A stretch of 64,000 bases of DNA, from contig DGLA01000016.1 of NCBI GenBank assembly GCA_002387205.1, positions 248,001-312,000 of the forward strand, given 5' to 3'. Below the pieces are notes generated by a model. It was not told where the DNA came from. It worked only from the letters and a program-made list of their open reading frames with translations, and searched no databases. The stretch's first letter is position 1, and each line of letters begins with the position of its first letter. The position numbers were made by a program, and so were the translations under genes. This DNA is from Stutzerimonas stutzeri (GTDB taxonomy: Bacteria; Pseudomonadota; Gammaproteobacteria; Pseudomonadales; Pseudomonadaceae). Shown here piece after piece: positions 18,084 through 26,900 of the stretch.

Positions 18084-21000
18084 ATGACTCAACAACCTCG
18101 CTCCGAACGCCGCACCCAGAATCGTGTTGTGGCCCTGTTTACGGACAAAACACGGCCTGATTGCCTCGGCTACGACTACCTAGGCGAGTGGAGCAAGCGC
18201 GGGCAAAACCGCAACATTGAAACTGAGCTGCTGCAGGCCAACCTGAAACAGCGCGGCTACTCCGATGCGCAAATATCGGCGGCACTGCAACGGTTAATGG
18301 CTGCAGCGGATGCCACGGGCATCACGCTGTATCAGGCCAACTTGCGTACCTATCAGTTGCTGCGATACGGCGTGCCGGTGCAGGTGGCTGTTGGCCAAGC
18401 CCACGAGACAGTGCATTTGGTTGATTGGGAAAACCCTGACGCTAATGATTTCGCCATCGCCGAGGAAGTGACCTTGCGCGGCGGTCATGAGCGCCGTCCT
18501 GACTTGGTCATTTACCTGAATGGTATCGCTATCGGCGTGATTGAGCTGAAGCGTAGCTCGGTTGACGTAGCCGACGGCATCAACCAACTGATCACCAACC
18601 AGGAGGAAATCTTTAACCTGGGTTTCTTCAGTACGGTGCAGATGGTGTTTGCTGGGAGCGACTCACAGGGCCTGCGCTATGGCACTGCCACCACTCGCGC
18701 CGAGTTTTTTGTCGAGTGGAAGGCTGCCGCGTTTAAACTTGAGCCTGTTGAGTTGAATACTCAGCGTGAGATGCCTGCTCACTATCAAGCATTGGCCGGT
18801 GCAGAGGCCGTTAAGTCGGGGTATCTGTTCGATGGCCCGCTGGCGCAAATGTGCGAGAAGTCCCGTCTGCTCGATCTGATCCGCAATTTCATCATCTTTG
18901 ACGCGGGTATCAAGAAGGTCCCGCGCCCTCATCAGTACGCCGCAGTGAAGGCCGCGCAAGAGAGGGTTCGTAGGAAAGAAGGTGGGGTGATTTGGCACAC
19001 CCAGGGCAGTGGCAAGAGCATCTTGATGGTGTTGATCGCCAAATGGTTGCTGGAGCATGACCCGGATGCGCGCATCCTGGTGATCACGGATCGTGATGAG
19101 TTGGATAAACAAATTTCCGGGGTTATGCGCAACGCGGGAGTCATCGGCAACGACTCACCTTCGCCACGAATCACCTCTCGTGCTGATCTCGTGCAGAAGT
19201 TGTCTGCTACTACGCCACGGTTGCTGTGCGCGCTGCTCCACAAGTTCGAGCCCGATCTAAGCGTGCCGCCGCCGCCAATGCGCGGTAGCTTTTATGTGTT
19301 CGTGGATGAATGTCACCGCACCCAGGGTGGTGACATGAACCGGCAAATGAAGCAGTGGCTGGCTAATGCCCTGTTCATTGGCTTTACCGGCACACCCTTG
19401 CTGCGCAAAGACAAGCAGACCACGCGCGATGTGTTCGGCACCTATATCCACACCTACAAATTCCATGAGGCTGTGGCGGACAAGGTGGTGCTGGATCTGA
19501 AGTATGAGGCGCGTGATGTGCCGCAGCGTTTGACGTCGCAAAAGGCTATCGACGCTTGGTTCGAGCAGAAAACTAAGGGGTTGAACAACTACCAGAAGTC
19601 GATTTTGCGTAAGCGCTGGGCCACGATGGAAGCATTGATGAGTGCAGGCGAGCGCAAGCAGCGCATCATCGCCAGCATCATTGAGGACTTCAGCCTAAAG
19701 CCACGGCTAAACAACGACCGAGGTACGGCCATTCTGGTGGCGGCGAGCATTTACGATGCCTGCCATTACTTCCGCTTGTTTCAAACCACCTCGTTCGGCC
19801 CTTACTGCGGCATCGTGACATCGTATGAGCCAAACCATAACGCCATCTCCCGTGCGCCGGCGCAGAGTGATGAGCGTTACAAAATTCGATACCTACACGC
19901 AGTACGTGCTGAAGCAAGGCCAGACCACTACGGCTTACGAAGAAGAAACCAAGCGTCGCTTCATCGAGGAACCTGCCAACCTGAAACTGCTCATCGTGGT
20001 GAGCAAGCTGCTTACCGGTTTCGATGCGCCGAGTTGTTCATATATCTACCTGGACAACGAACTGCATGATCACAACCTGTTCCAGGCCATTTGCCGGACC
20101 AACCGACTCGACGGTGATGACAAGGATTTTGGTTACATCGTCGACTTCAAAGAGCTGTTCGGTGACGTGCAGGATGCCATTTCGGTCTACACCTCCGACG
20201 AGCTGGACATCGATGCGGGCAACGGTGGCAGCAATAACGTTGAGTTGAAGGACTGGCTGGTTGAGGGCAAGAAGCAACTGGATGCGGCCCGTGAAGCATT
20301 GAGTTATCTGTGTGCTCCAGTGGTACCGCCGCGCGAGGTTGAGCAGTTTATCCACTACTTCTGTGGCATGGCTGCTGATGCCAATGGGCTGGACGAGACT
20401 GAAGCGCTGCGGATCTCCTTCTACAAAGCAGTGGCTTCATTTGTGCGAGCGTTTGCCGAGTTGGCGCAGAACCTGGCTGAGGCGGGTTACTCTGCGGCAG
20501 AAGCAGAACGGTTGCAGGCAGAAATGCAGTTTTATGCGGACTTGCGTGAGGCTATCAAAAAGCATTCTGGTGAAGAGCTTGATATCAAGCCATTCGAAGC
20601 GGATATGCGGCATCTGCTCAATACTTATATCCAGGCCGATTACGCTGACTCGATGAGTACGGTCGATAATTTCTCGTTGGTTGAACTGATCATTCAAACC
20701 GGCGTTCACGATGCGATTGCCAAGAAGCTGAACTCCAAGGGCAAGCTCTCTAAGGATGCAATCGCTGAAGGCATTATCAACAACGTTCGCAAGACTATCA
20801 TTCGCGATCAGCTTACGGATCCACGGTTCTACGAAGGAATGTCGAAGCTGCTGGAGGATCTGATCAGGCAGAGCCGTGATGATGCGGCGGCCTATGAGGA
20901 GTTCCTGCGCAAAGCTGAGGCGCTTGTTAAGCAACTTGCGCAGAACGGATCGAAAAGCTCGCCCGAGGCGCTCGTCGGCCACCCAGAAGCTATAGTCCTG

Positions 21001-21237
21001 TTCAACAACCTCGACAGCATTGCTACCACTAGCTTCGAGTGTCCGCAGGACGAAGATGAGAAAGTACGGCTAGCGTTAGAGATTGATGAGGCCATACGAC
21101 ATAACGCACCTGCATCTTGGAGGGGCGATGATGCTCGTGAAAAGCAAGTTTTGAACGCGTTGTTCCCTCTCCTCAGTCGTGATCGGGATGCGACTGTCGC
21201 AATCTTCGAAATTATCAAGAATCAGCCGGGTTACTGA
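18084..21237 (+). pseudogene. hsdR: Type I restriction endonuclease subunit HsdR, interrupted by a +1 frameshift
   Basis: Start at 18084 (MTQQPRSERRTQNRV) follows AGGA and matches family N-termini. The first frame encodes the PD-(D/E)XK nuclease (RRPDLVIYLNGIAIGVIELKR near 138-156), Walker A TQGSGKS near 307 and DECH near 406. The reading frame is lost in the A4 run at 19881-19884: deleting one A restores DERYKFDTYTQYVLKQG and joins seamlessly to the second frame, which carries the rest of the motor (LIVVSKLLTGFDAPSCSYIY, FQAICRTNRLDG) and the C-terminal domain. Rebuilt length is about 1050 residues. As written, translation of the first frame runs on to 20069 and gives a product lacking the second RecA motor domain. 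Sequencing error is possible. Confidence 0.88.
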
Positions 21238-21953
21238 TGATCGAGACTATCGAGCTAGGTGACATCTCCATATCGGTGTCGCGTAAGAACATCAAGAACG
21301 TCCATCTAAGCGTTCACCCACCGGAGGGGCGGGTGACGCTAGCAGCACCTACCAGCACGCGGTTGGAGGTTGCTCGTGCCTACGCTATCTCTAAGCTCGG
21401 ATGGATTCGCGACCAGCAGCGAAAGCTAGAGGACCAAGCCCGTGAGACGCCGCGCCAGTTCGTGGGGCGAGAAAGCCATTGTGTGTGGGGGCGGCGCTAT
21501 TTGTTGGAAGTTTCTTATCATGATGCCAAGCCTTCAGTAGTCCAGGACCACAAGCGCATCAAGCTGATAGTACGCCCTGGCAGCGATGCACAAACGCGTG
21601 CGGAGGTTATGCACGAATGGCAGAAGCGCCAGATGCATCAGGTGGTTCCGGCCCTAATTGAGAAATGGGAACGCAAGCTAGGAGTAACGGTTGCCCGATA
21701 CTTCCTCCAGCGGATGAAAACCAAATGGGGAAGTTGTAATTACCAGGCGGGCAACATCCGACTGAATACTGAATTGGTGAAGAAGCCAAAAGATCTAGTT
21801 GAGTACGTTATCGTCCACGAGATGGTGCACTTGATCGAGCCAAACCACGGGGAACGCTTCGTCTCTATCCTTAGCCATCATTACCCAACTTGGCGGGAGG
21901 CCCGCGCAGAGTTGAATGACTTGCCGCTGTCGGCGGAGGTCTGGAAGGAGTGA
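21237..21953 (+). CDS. YgjP-like M48-type metallopeptidase linked to type I restriction operon
   Basis: A 238-residue protein of the YgjP/DUF45 (WLM/SprT-related) family. The zinc site HEMVH is near residue 193, with downstream PNHGERF, and the family block FLQRMKTKWGSCN lies before it. It shares one base with the hsdR stop (TGATG), so it belongs to the same transcript. Genes of this family often accompany type I systems; a role in turnover of the restriction complex is plausible but unproven. No signal peptide, so it is cytoplasmic. Confidence 0.85.
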   Translation: MIETIELGDISISVSRKNIKNVHLSVHPPEGRVTLAAPTSTRLEVARAYAISKLGWIRDQQRKLEDQARETPRQFVGRESHCVWGRRYLLEVSYHDAKPSVVQDHKRIKLIVRPGSDAQTRAEVMHEWQKRQMHQVVPALIEKWERKLGVTVARYFLQRMKTKWGSCNYQAGNIRLNTELVKKPKDLVEYVIVHEMVHLIEPNHGERFVSILSHHYPTWREARAELNDLPLSAEVWKE

Positions 21954-22177
21954 GTGTGCTGCTTCAGAATCATGGCTAGCACAAGAGCGGATCAGTCCAA
22001 AGTAGCGCTTGTGGGTGGTAAATGTAGGAGTGGTTTAAAAACGATACCTGTGAGGGCCAAAAAAAGCCTCCCACAGGTATCAAAAACGCTACCTGTAGCA
22101 CCCGCCAATCCCGTCTATGGTTCATATTCGATACTTGTGGCAACGATGGAAGTATCGTTTTTAAACCGGTGGAAATG
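21954..22177. repeat. Nested inverted and direct repeats (iteron-like) between restriction operon and island genes
   Basis: GGTTTAAAAACGATAC (22032-22047) and GTATCGTTTTTAAACC (22152-22167) form a perfect 16-base inverted repeat 104 bases apart. Inside, GATACCTGTG (22043-22052) pairs with CACAGGTATC (22072-22081) around an A-rich loop, GCTACCTGTAGC (22088-22099) is a palindrome, and AAAAACG(A/C)TACCTGT occurs twice as a direct repeat. The region lies just past the end of the HTH protein gene. It could be a terminator complex, a replication or segregation site, or a binding array for the HTH protein. Confidence 0.6.
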
Positions 22178-22552
22178 TTAAGGCGACTTCTTTTCCCAAT
22201 CATTGCTAGGTGCCCTGTTTCTCCAACAAGGCATCCACGTCAGCCGCCACGTGCGCGATTTGGACTGCGTCCGACTGCAAAATAACGACTCGTCGATCAT
22301 CTCGATAAACCCCGCTTCGACTAGTTCGTTAAACGAGCGCATTGCCAATGCCCTTGAGCAAGGTATCTCTTGCTCTGCTTGCCTGACTCCAAAGGCGACT
22401 GGTCCATTCGGCGACCAATGCCGTTGAAGCAGCGTAATCAAGACTTTGGCTTGCGGAGTCAGGGCTAGGTAGTTTCTGGAGCTAAGAAGGCGGCGCTGAA
22501 TGGCTACAACGCCGCCCTGACTATCAAATGGCAGTCTCTGCTTCTTGGCCAT
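22178..22552 (-). CDS. Small HTH-containing island protein
   Basis: A 124-residue protein, MAKKQRLPFDSQ at the start, with a predicted winged-helix region (LTPQAKVLITLLQRHW, EIPCSRALAMRSFNELVEAGFI) around residues 30-85 and a basic tail. It is the last gene of a four-gene leftward cluster that also has AlpA, so it is probably an island regulator or replication-type protein. The repeat array at its 3' side is a candidate binding region. No specific function can be assigned. Confidence 0.65.
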   Translation of the reverse strand: MAKKQRLPFDSQGGVVAIQRRLLSSRNYLALTPQAKVLITLLQRHWSPNGPVAFGVRQAEQEIPCSRALAMRSFNELVEAGFIEMIDESLFCSRTQSKSRTWRLTWMPCWRNRAPSNDWEKKSP

Positions 22553-22560
22553 AGTGGCAT

Positions 22561-22758
22561 TTACAGCTGACTTGGGGGGTTGCGTCCCAGCAATTGTGCT
22601 ACAGCGCGATCAGTCTGCTGCTTTTCAGCCTCCCCTAGTGGATAGCAGTGGTCGCTCAGTACCTCCGCTTCCGGAAGGTTCAGTTTGATGTCATCCGGAC
22701 GGTGGCTGAAAGTACGAAGATCCTTGCCTAGCGTTTCGGAGCGACTCGGTGTGGTCAT
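22561..22758 (-). CDS. Hypothetical island protein downstream of alpA
   Basis: A 65-residue protein starting MTTPSRSETLGKD. The ATG at 22758 lies two bases after the alpA stop codon and is favoured over an upstream start that would overlap alpA. It contains no recognisable motif and is acidic and probably soluble. Spacing to its neighbours (2 and 8 bases) shows it is co-transcribed with alpA and the HTH gene. Confidence 0.55.
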   Translation of the reverse strand: MTTPSRSETLGKDLRTFSHRPDDIKLNLPEAEVLSDHCYPLGEAEKQQTDRAVAQLLGRNPPSQL

Positions 22759-22760
22759 GG

Positions 22761-22988
22761 TTAACGACCTTCCAGACGATCTACGACCCATTGATCCACG
22801 AGGGTCCCGTCCCAGCCGACAGCACGTTTCCCAATGCGAATGGCTTTAGGGAATTTCCCCTCGGCCATCAATTGATAGATCCAGGCGCGACCAAAGCCCG
22901 TGGCGTCCATAACTTGGCGCAGGCGATAGATGCGGCGCTCAGCGCGCGTGAAACGACTAGTTTGAACAGTAGTAGCGACGGCAGGCAT
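22761..22988 (-). CDS. alpA: AlpA-family excisionase/transcriptional activator
   Basis: A 75-residue MerR-like HTH protein of the AlpA family (IYRLRQVMDATGFGRAWIYQLMAEGKFPKAIRIGKRAVGWDG is the typical pattern, read from residue 20 to 62). The start at 22988 is preferred because AGGAGG is seven bases upstream; ATG at 22994 would sit directly on that site. AlpA proteins activate integrase expression or assist excision of P4-type islands. It belongs with the truncated integrase at 23745, whose loss probably fixes this island in place. Confidence 0.88.
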   Translation of the reverse strand: MPAVATTVQTSRFTRAERRIYRLRQVMDATGFGRAWIYQLMAEGKFPKAIRIGKRAVGWDGTLVDQWVVDRLEGR

Positions 22989-23046
22989 AGCCATACCTCC
23001 TTTGCGCTCAATGGCGCGTAGTGGATGTCGCTACGCATTCAATACA

Positions 23047-23640
23047 TCAGGATAGCGTGTTCCTAGATTCGTCCGCGGAGGGTCCAAAACTATTTTTAGG
23101 AGCGTCGGGGTGTTTGGCTTTCTTTTTCGCTTCGTGCTTCCGTATCCACCGACGTACTACGGCTTCATCAACTCCATATTCATCGCATCTATCTGCGGCG
23201 AAGCGAGAGGCTATCTTTCTACCGTTTTGGGATCCTTGCCAAGCATCCCAATCGACCATCGCTCTCGCGGTTACGACTCGGTTGTCTTCGTGTCGAACGT
23301 CGTTAGCTTTCTTTGACAAAAATTTCCCTTTATCGCCTAACGCAATGTTGACGACTTTAATCCCGAAGTCTGTCAGCGCCGACTCAATGATTCGCTGTAG
23401 GTCAGCCTCGGTCAGCCGATACGTATTGCTCCGTGTTCGCTTAAAGCCTAAGCGAGGCTCTCCGAGCTGCTTCCCTGCAGGGTGGTAGTCCTTGAGTACT
23501 TTCAGAGAAATCAGGTGTTGTGCGACTTTGACTGCAAGCTGTTCAGGCGTGTGCACATTTAACAGCTGCTTCGCCAGTCGCTCCGTTTCTTGATCTAGGG
23601 CTCCGGAGCCAGCTTCCTGAATCGCCCCTAGTTCTCCCAT
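23047..23640 (-). CDS. Hypothetical protein of the island integration module
   Basis: A 197-residue protein if begun at ATG 23640 (MGELGAIQEAGSG), chosen because AAGGAG lies six bases upstream; an open frame extends to a TTG at 23742 without a ribosome site. It is basic and probably mostly helical, with a C-terminal lysine-rich segment (VVRRWIRKHEAKKKAKH) that may bind DNA. Genes in this position, between integrase and alpA, are common in P4-like islands, but I do not recognise its family. Confidence 0.6.
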   Translation of the reverse strand: MGELGAIQEAGSGALDQETERLAKQLLNVHTPEQLAVKVAQHLISLKVLKDYHPAGKQLGEPRLGFKRTRSNTYRLTEADLQRIIESALTDFGIKVVNIALGDKGKFLSKKANDVRHEDNRVVTARAMVDWDAWQGSQNGRKIASRFAADRCDEYGVDEAVVRRWIRKHEAKKKAKHPDAPKNSFGPSADESRNTLS

Positions 23641-23744
23641 AATTTTCTCCTTGGCTCGCTCAACGATCTCGTTATCTATGGTGTAAGAATTTAAAAATTG
23701 AGGTGCTACGAGTCGCTTTCGCCGGATCCGATCATTCAACAAAA

Positions 23745-23979
23745 TCAGGCGCGCTTGAAATCAGCTTGGATAATGCTCGTGGCTGAAGGGTTGGCGATGA
23801 AAAGCGCCCATTCGGCCATCAAAGCTCGGCGCTTTTCTAGAAAGTCGGATCGGGAATAAGCGGCTTCGGTCTGGTCACGCTCGTAGTGCGCTAGCGCCAA
23901 CTCGCAGACTTCCCGCGGGTAATGCGTCCGCTCGTTTGCCCACTCGCGGAAACTAGACCGGAAACCATGGCGGAGCTTG
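23745..23979 (-). pseudogene. P4-type tyrosine integrase, C-terminal fragment
   Basis: In frame to a TGA at 23745 the minus strand encodes about 77 residues (KLRHGFRSSFREWANERTHYP, then EVCELALAHYERDQTEAAYSR, ending in ADFKRA). This is the end of a P4-like integrase with the HxxR box, the LAH histidine and the AAY nucleophile. It parallels the second integrase in this window but is clearly a different gene. Everything before KLRHG is missing: at about 23980 the sequence switches to RTX adhesin sequence. No start codon is available, so it is a remnant. Confidence 0.85.
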
Positions 23980-24462
23980 GGTGACGCCGACTAACTGGAC
24001 ACTGTCCCAGCCACCGAATGAGAGCACCGCGGTATCCACCTCGCCATCGCCATCGCCATCGCCGTCGAGGTCAATGGTGCCGCCAGCGCTGCCCGTGACT
24101 CCATCTGTGAGTCTGATCAAGTCCGAGCCCATCTGAAAGTCGAGTGTCTGGTCGGTGCCACTTCCACTACCGAACACGAAGATGTCTTCGCCTAGACCTC
24201 CCCTCAACAAGTCGTTACCCGCTTCGCCATGGGGGGTGTCGTTGCCTCGATCTCCAAATAGGTGGTCAATGCTATCTCTCTCAAAAAGAAGGTCGTTGCC
24301 GTTGCCGCCGATAAGCCTGTCTGCGCCACCTTCTCCGTATAAAACTTCATCGCCATTGAGTCCCTCAAGCGCTTCGTCCCCAGCTGTACCACGCAGCGCC
24401 GTATACCCTGCGTCCGGACGGACGGTGCCGACAATCGTGTTGCTGTCCTTGATTTCAGACAT
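23953..24462 (-). pseudogene. RTX-repeat (hemolysin-type calcium-binding) protein remnant
   Basis: The open frame gives 169 residues with five or so GGxGxD-type nonapeptides (LYGEGGADRLIGGNGNDLLF, GDRGNDTPHGEAGNDLL, GGLGEDIFVFG) that bind calcium outside the cell, then a C-terminal stretch ending SVQLVGVTQ. The last residues APPWFPV come from integrase DNA read out of frame, since the junction is at about 23980. The start at 24462 lies inside upstream adhesin coding sequence in another frame, so the original was a large secreted adhesin of which only this tail survives. (CGCCAT)n at 24042-24060 encodes its DGDGDG tract. Confidence 0.75.
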
Positions 24463-24652
24463 GGGTCATGGTGACGGTCGCCGTGGAGGTAGCCCCAGCC
24501 GAGTCGCGAGCGGTATAGCTGAAACTGTCGGTGGTTGTTCCATCGTCTGAGAGCAGGTCGAATACAGCGCCGCTTGCAGTGTAAACCACCACCTCCTCTC
24601 CGGTCTCGGTATCAACTTCCGTGACTACAGACGCCCCTTGTCCGAACTGACA
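24455..24652 (-). pseudogene. VCBS/Ig-like adhesin repeat fragment
   Basis: A 65-codon fragment open from 24652 and closed by TGA at 24455 reads ASVVTEVDTETGEEVVVYTA and later DSFSYTARDSAGATSTATVT, the signature end of a VCBS or cadherin-like repeat in giant RTX adhesins. It is in a different frame from the RTX piece and has a stop seven bases past the start of that piece. The two together are debris of one large surface protein gene. Confidence 0.65.
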
Positions 24653-24802
24653 CTACGCTGGTCCGTGTGGCAGTAAGGAAAAGCAGTACTGAGCTTTAAG
24701 CTTGCTAGTCAATGAGTTATCCGGTGCAGACCGATTTGGTGGGTTCAGGAGATGATGGTCTTGATATGCTTGTGTTTGTTGGCCGGCATGGGGTCCTCCT
24801 AT

Positions 24803-25480
24803 TCAGTCTTTACTTTGCTTCTGCAGGGGTAAAATATCTTTTAGTCCAGCGCTAATTTTGTGGCGTATCCTTGCCCCCGTTATATAATCTTCGATCTCCC
24901 AGATAAGGAACTGGTTAGCTATTTCTTCATGGCCTGCAAGCACTGCTAAATTACGGGGGGTGTTGCCATCGTGATTTTTGGCGTCGAGGTCAACGGAAAG
25001 CCTGAAATGTTTTTCTGTGAAGTTCTTGGCCGCCTTTAAATGTCCATTTGCTGCTATCCAATGGATGGGTGTGTTCCCCTGTAAGTCGCGGGAATTAAGG
25101 CACGCGCCTTCGAGATAACGCTTTTCCAGAGTCTTGATCTTGCCCTGCTTTGCGGGCAGATGTACGTATTTTTCGTTCCCGATCAGGCAGCCTACACCAC
25201 GATCATTTGCAATTCCGGCGTCTCCTTGCGCCCCTAATGCTTTTAATCGATCAATCAATATTGGGCGATTCAGTCGATAAGCAACTTCTAAAGCGGTGTG
25301 ATGCCCAAAATCCCTGTCATTCAGCGTCTCGATCGCCAATTCGCTGAGGTGGTCAGGTATATCTAGTAGGACAGATGCATGCCAATTTCCCATGCCATGA
25401 ACCTGCATGTCTTCCATGCAGTACATAGTAGGCGCCAAGACGACCTTGAGCAGATCTTGTAAAGCGGGATGATCGATCAA
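24803..25480 (-). CDS. Ankyrin-repeat protein
   Basis: A 225-residue soluble protein without signal peptide. The C-terminal half holds ankyrin units (LQGNTPIHWIAANGHLKAAK about 138-157; HDGNTPRNLAVLAGHEEIAN about 172-191), and a looser unit near 58-85 (DFGHHTALEVAYRLNRPILIDRLKALGA). Start is TTG at 25480 with GGGAG ten bases upstream. Coding appears more AT-rich than core genes. Ankyrin proteins mediate protein binding; in bacteria such genes often sit after effector or toxin genes as partners, and a truncated frame does lie just upstream (25495-25590), but the role is unknown. Confidence 0.72.
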   Translation of the reverse strand: MIDHPALQDLLKVVLAPTMYCMEDMQVHGMGNWHASVLLDIPDHLSELAIETLNDRDFGHHTALEVAYRLNRPILIDRLKALGAQGDAGIANDRGVGCLIGNEKYVHLPAKQGKIKTLEKRYLEGACLNSRDLQGNTPIHWIAANGHLKAAKNFTEKHFRLSVDLDAKNHDGNTPRNLAVLAGHEEIANQFLIWEIEDYITGARIRHKISAGLKDILPLQKQSKD

Positions 25481-26005
25481 TCGGATGTTTCTCCCTAGTC
25501 AAAGCGGGCCATACACGACCGCATATGTTCAAAACGTTGCTTGATCTGCTTGAGACGCACCAATAAGGCGTCGCTGCTGGCAGGTGGCCACTAATAGCCT
25601 GGATGACCTTTTCCGTCAATTTATGATGCGTTTTCTAAAGGTTTCCGTTTGCGTCGCTCGCAGCGGTCATATGCTCGACACCTTGAGGTTCAGGTCAGGA
25701 GTTGTTGTACCTCCGACCGGTCATTGGGGCGTGCTTTTACGCCTCCTGGGCAGCGTCTGGCCAGAGTAGAGTGCCATTCCTCAACCTCAGCGCAGGGCTG
25801 GCACTGTTGCGAAGGCTGCCCTTAATCATCGCGGAGGACTCACCTCGGACGCAAAAGCCCCATGTATATAAAGTTTTTCGCTTGGTGGTCGAAAAGCAAA
25901 AGGTGTCTATCCATTGAGTCAGCCACCCGAGCTAAACGTTGGCCGGGTACATGCCAGTTGCCGGAGGATAGCGCTACGTTAATAACAACTGAGTGCGGAA
26001 TATAT
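25481..26005. other. Gap between the ankyrin and JAMM genes with a gene remnant
   Basis: On the minus strand 25495-25590 is an open stretch of 31 residues (DALLVRLKQIKQRFEHMRSC is its core) that ends in TAG 15 bases before the ankyrin start and has no start codon, so it looks like the tail of a lost upstream gene. The rest, up to the JAMM gene start, shows no convincing coding region; it presumably holds the promoter of the rightward JAMM gene. Confidence 0.35.
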
Positions 26006-26674
26006 ATGCAAGCTTTCGCTTTTATTGATGATCATGCGGTACCTCAGCTTTTCACAACAGCAATAGAAGCCTATGAGTTCATGCATCATGGGACTAGCAG
26101 AAGTAAAGGTTATGACAAGCTCGAAACATTTGGATTGCTTTGGGGGTACTCTATCCCGAAAAAAAATGGTTCGCCCGCCCGGATTGTAGTCACGATGGCG
26201 ACGGCGGAAACCTCTGCAATTCGGCACGCGGATTGGGTACAGCCAAACTTTGCATCTGTCGTAGCAAAGAAAGAGTTCTTTGACAGATATTGGCCCCACT
26301 TGGAGCTGGTCGGTACGTTTCACTCACATCCTTACGATAGTCTGTCGGAAATAACTAAAGTGCGTGGATGGCAGGCGTCTAAAGACGACAAAGAATTCTG
26401 GCCTGAGTTTCACGCTGCGGTTACTCCTGAGCAGGGGGCTTTGTTACATCTTGTAATAGGTATAACGAGGCTGGAAAGAAAAGGTTGGGCTTTTCCAAGT
26501 CGCTTATTGAATAGTGAACATAAAAAAGGCTACGTGCTCTCTGCAGAAAGCCGGAAGCTCTGGTTGAGGGCGTATGGCAGCGAGTTGTCTCAGGAGGAGG
26601 ATGGCGAGAAACGCTACGGGTTCTCGGATGACATGACTTTGGAGATCCCGGCGCTGGAAAAGCGATTTCAGTGA
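26006..26674 (+). CDS. JAMM/JAB (MPN) domain metalloprotease-like protein
   Basis: A 222-residue protein beginning MQAFAFIDDH (ATG 26006; a longer frame upstream lacks a good start). It has the JAB glutamate block ETFGLLWG with Glu near residue 40, and the zinc motif H106-S-H108-P. The Ser-x2-Asp part occurs as S125-K-D-D128, 16 residues after the second histidine instead of the usual seven, so the active-site loop carries an insertion. Family members cleave isopeptide-like bonds or act as Zn peptidases. It stands alone with its own promoter region, 226 bases before the AAA+ gene. Base composition is AT-rich compared with core genes. Confidence 0.72.
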   Translation: MQAFAFIDDHAVPQLFTTAIEAYEFMHHGTSRSKGYDKLETFGLLWGYSIPKKNGSPARIVVTMATAETSAIRHADWVQPNFASVVAKKEFFDRYWPHLELVGTFHSHPYDSLSEITKVRGWQASKDDKEFWPEFHAAVTPEQGALLHLVIGITRLERKGWAFPSRLLNSEHKKGYVLSAESRKLWLRAYGSELSQEEDGEKRYGFSDDMTLEIPALEKRFQ

Positions 26675-26859
26675 TGCTGAGTGGCTTAAATCTTCTGACC
26701 ACTGCCTCGGCAGTTCACCTTGTTGGACCTAAACGGTTGATGTACTGACGTCAGCACTGAAACGCTACGACGATTCTGGTTAGGAATGATCTAGCGATAT
26801 CTGGGCGTCTCACCCGCAAGCTAGTCACCGCTGCGACCGGGTAGGTCACACCAGACCGG

Positions 26860-26896
26860 AGCGACTTGGCTCGTTATGCCCGCCGGGCCAGTCGCT
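26860..26896. promoter_or_regulatory. Inverted repeat just before the AAA+ ATPase gene
   Basis: AGCGACT (26860-26866) and AGTCGCT (26890-26896) are exact inverted copies, and pairing extends into GGC/GCC with a one-base bulge. The site touches the start codon at 26901. A position over the start suggests an operator, plausibly for the WYL regulator encoded downstream, or a 5' RNA stem. TGACGTCA lies further upstream near 26747. Confidence 0.4.
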
Positions 26897-26900
26897 GTTG

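Noticed and set aside
19881..19890. Programmed +1 frameshifting in hsdR
   Set aside because: No recognised slippery heptamer or stimulatory stem is evident; an indel or sequencing error is simpler.
22032..22167. CRISPR array
   Set aside because: The repeats are not evenly spaced with unique spacers and are only a few copies; no cas genes are present.
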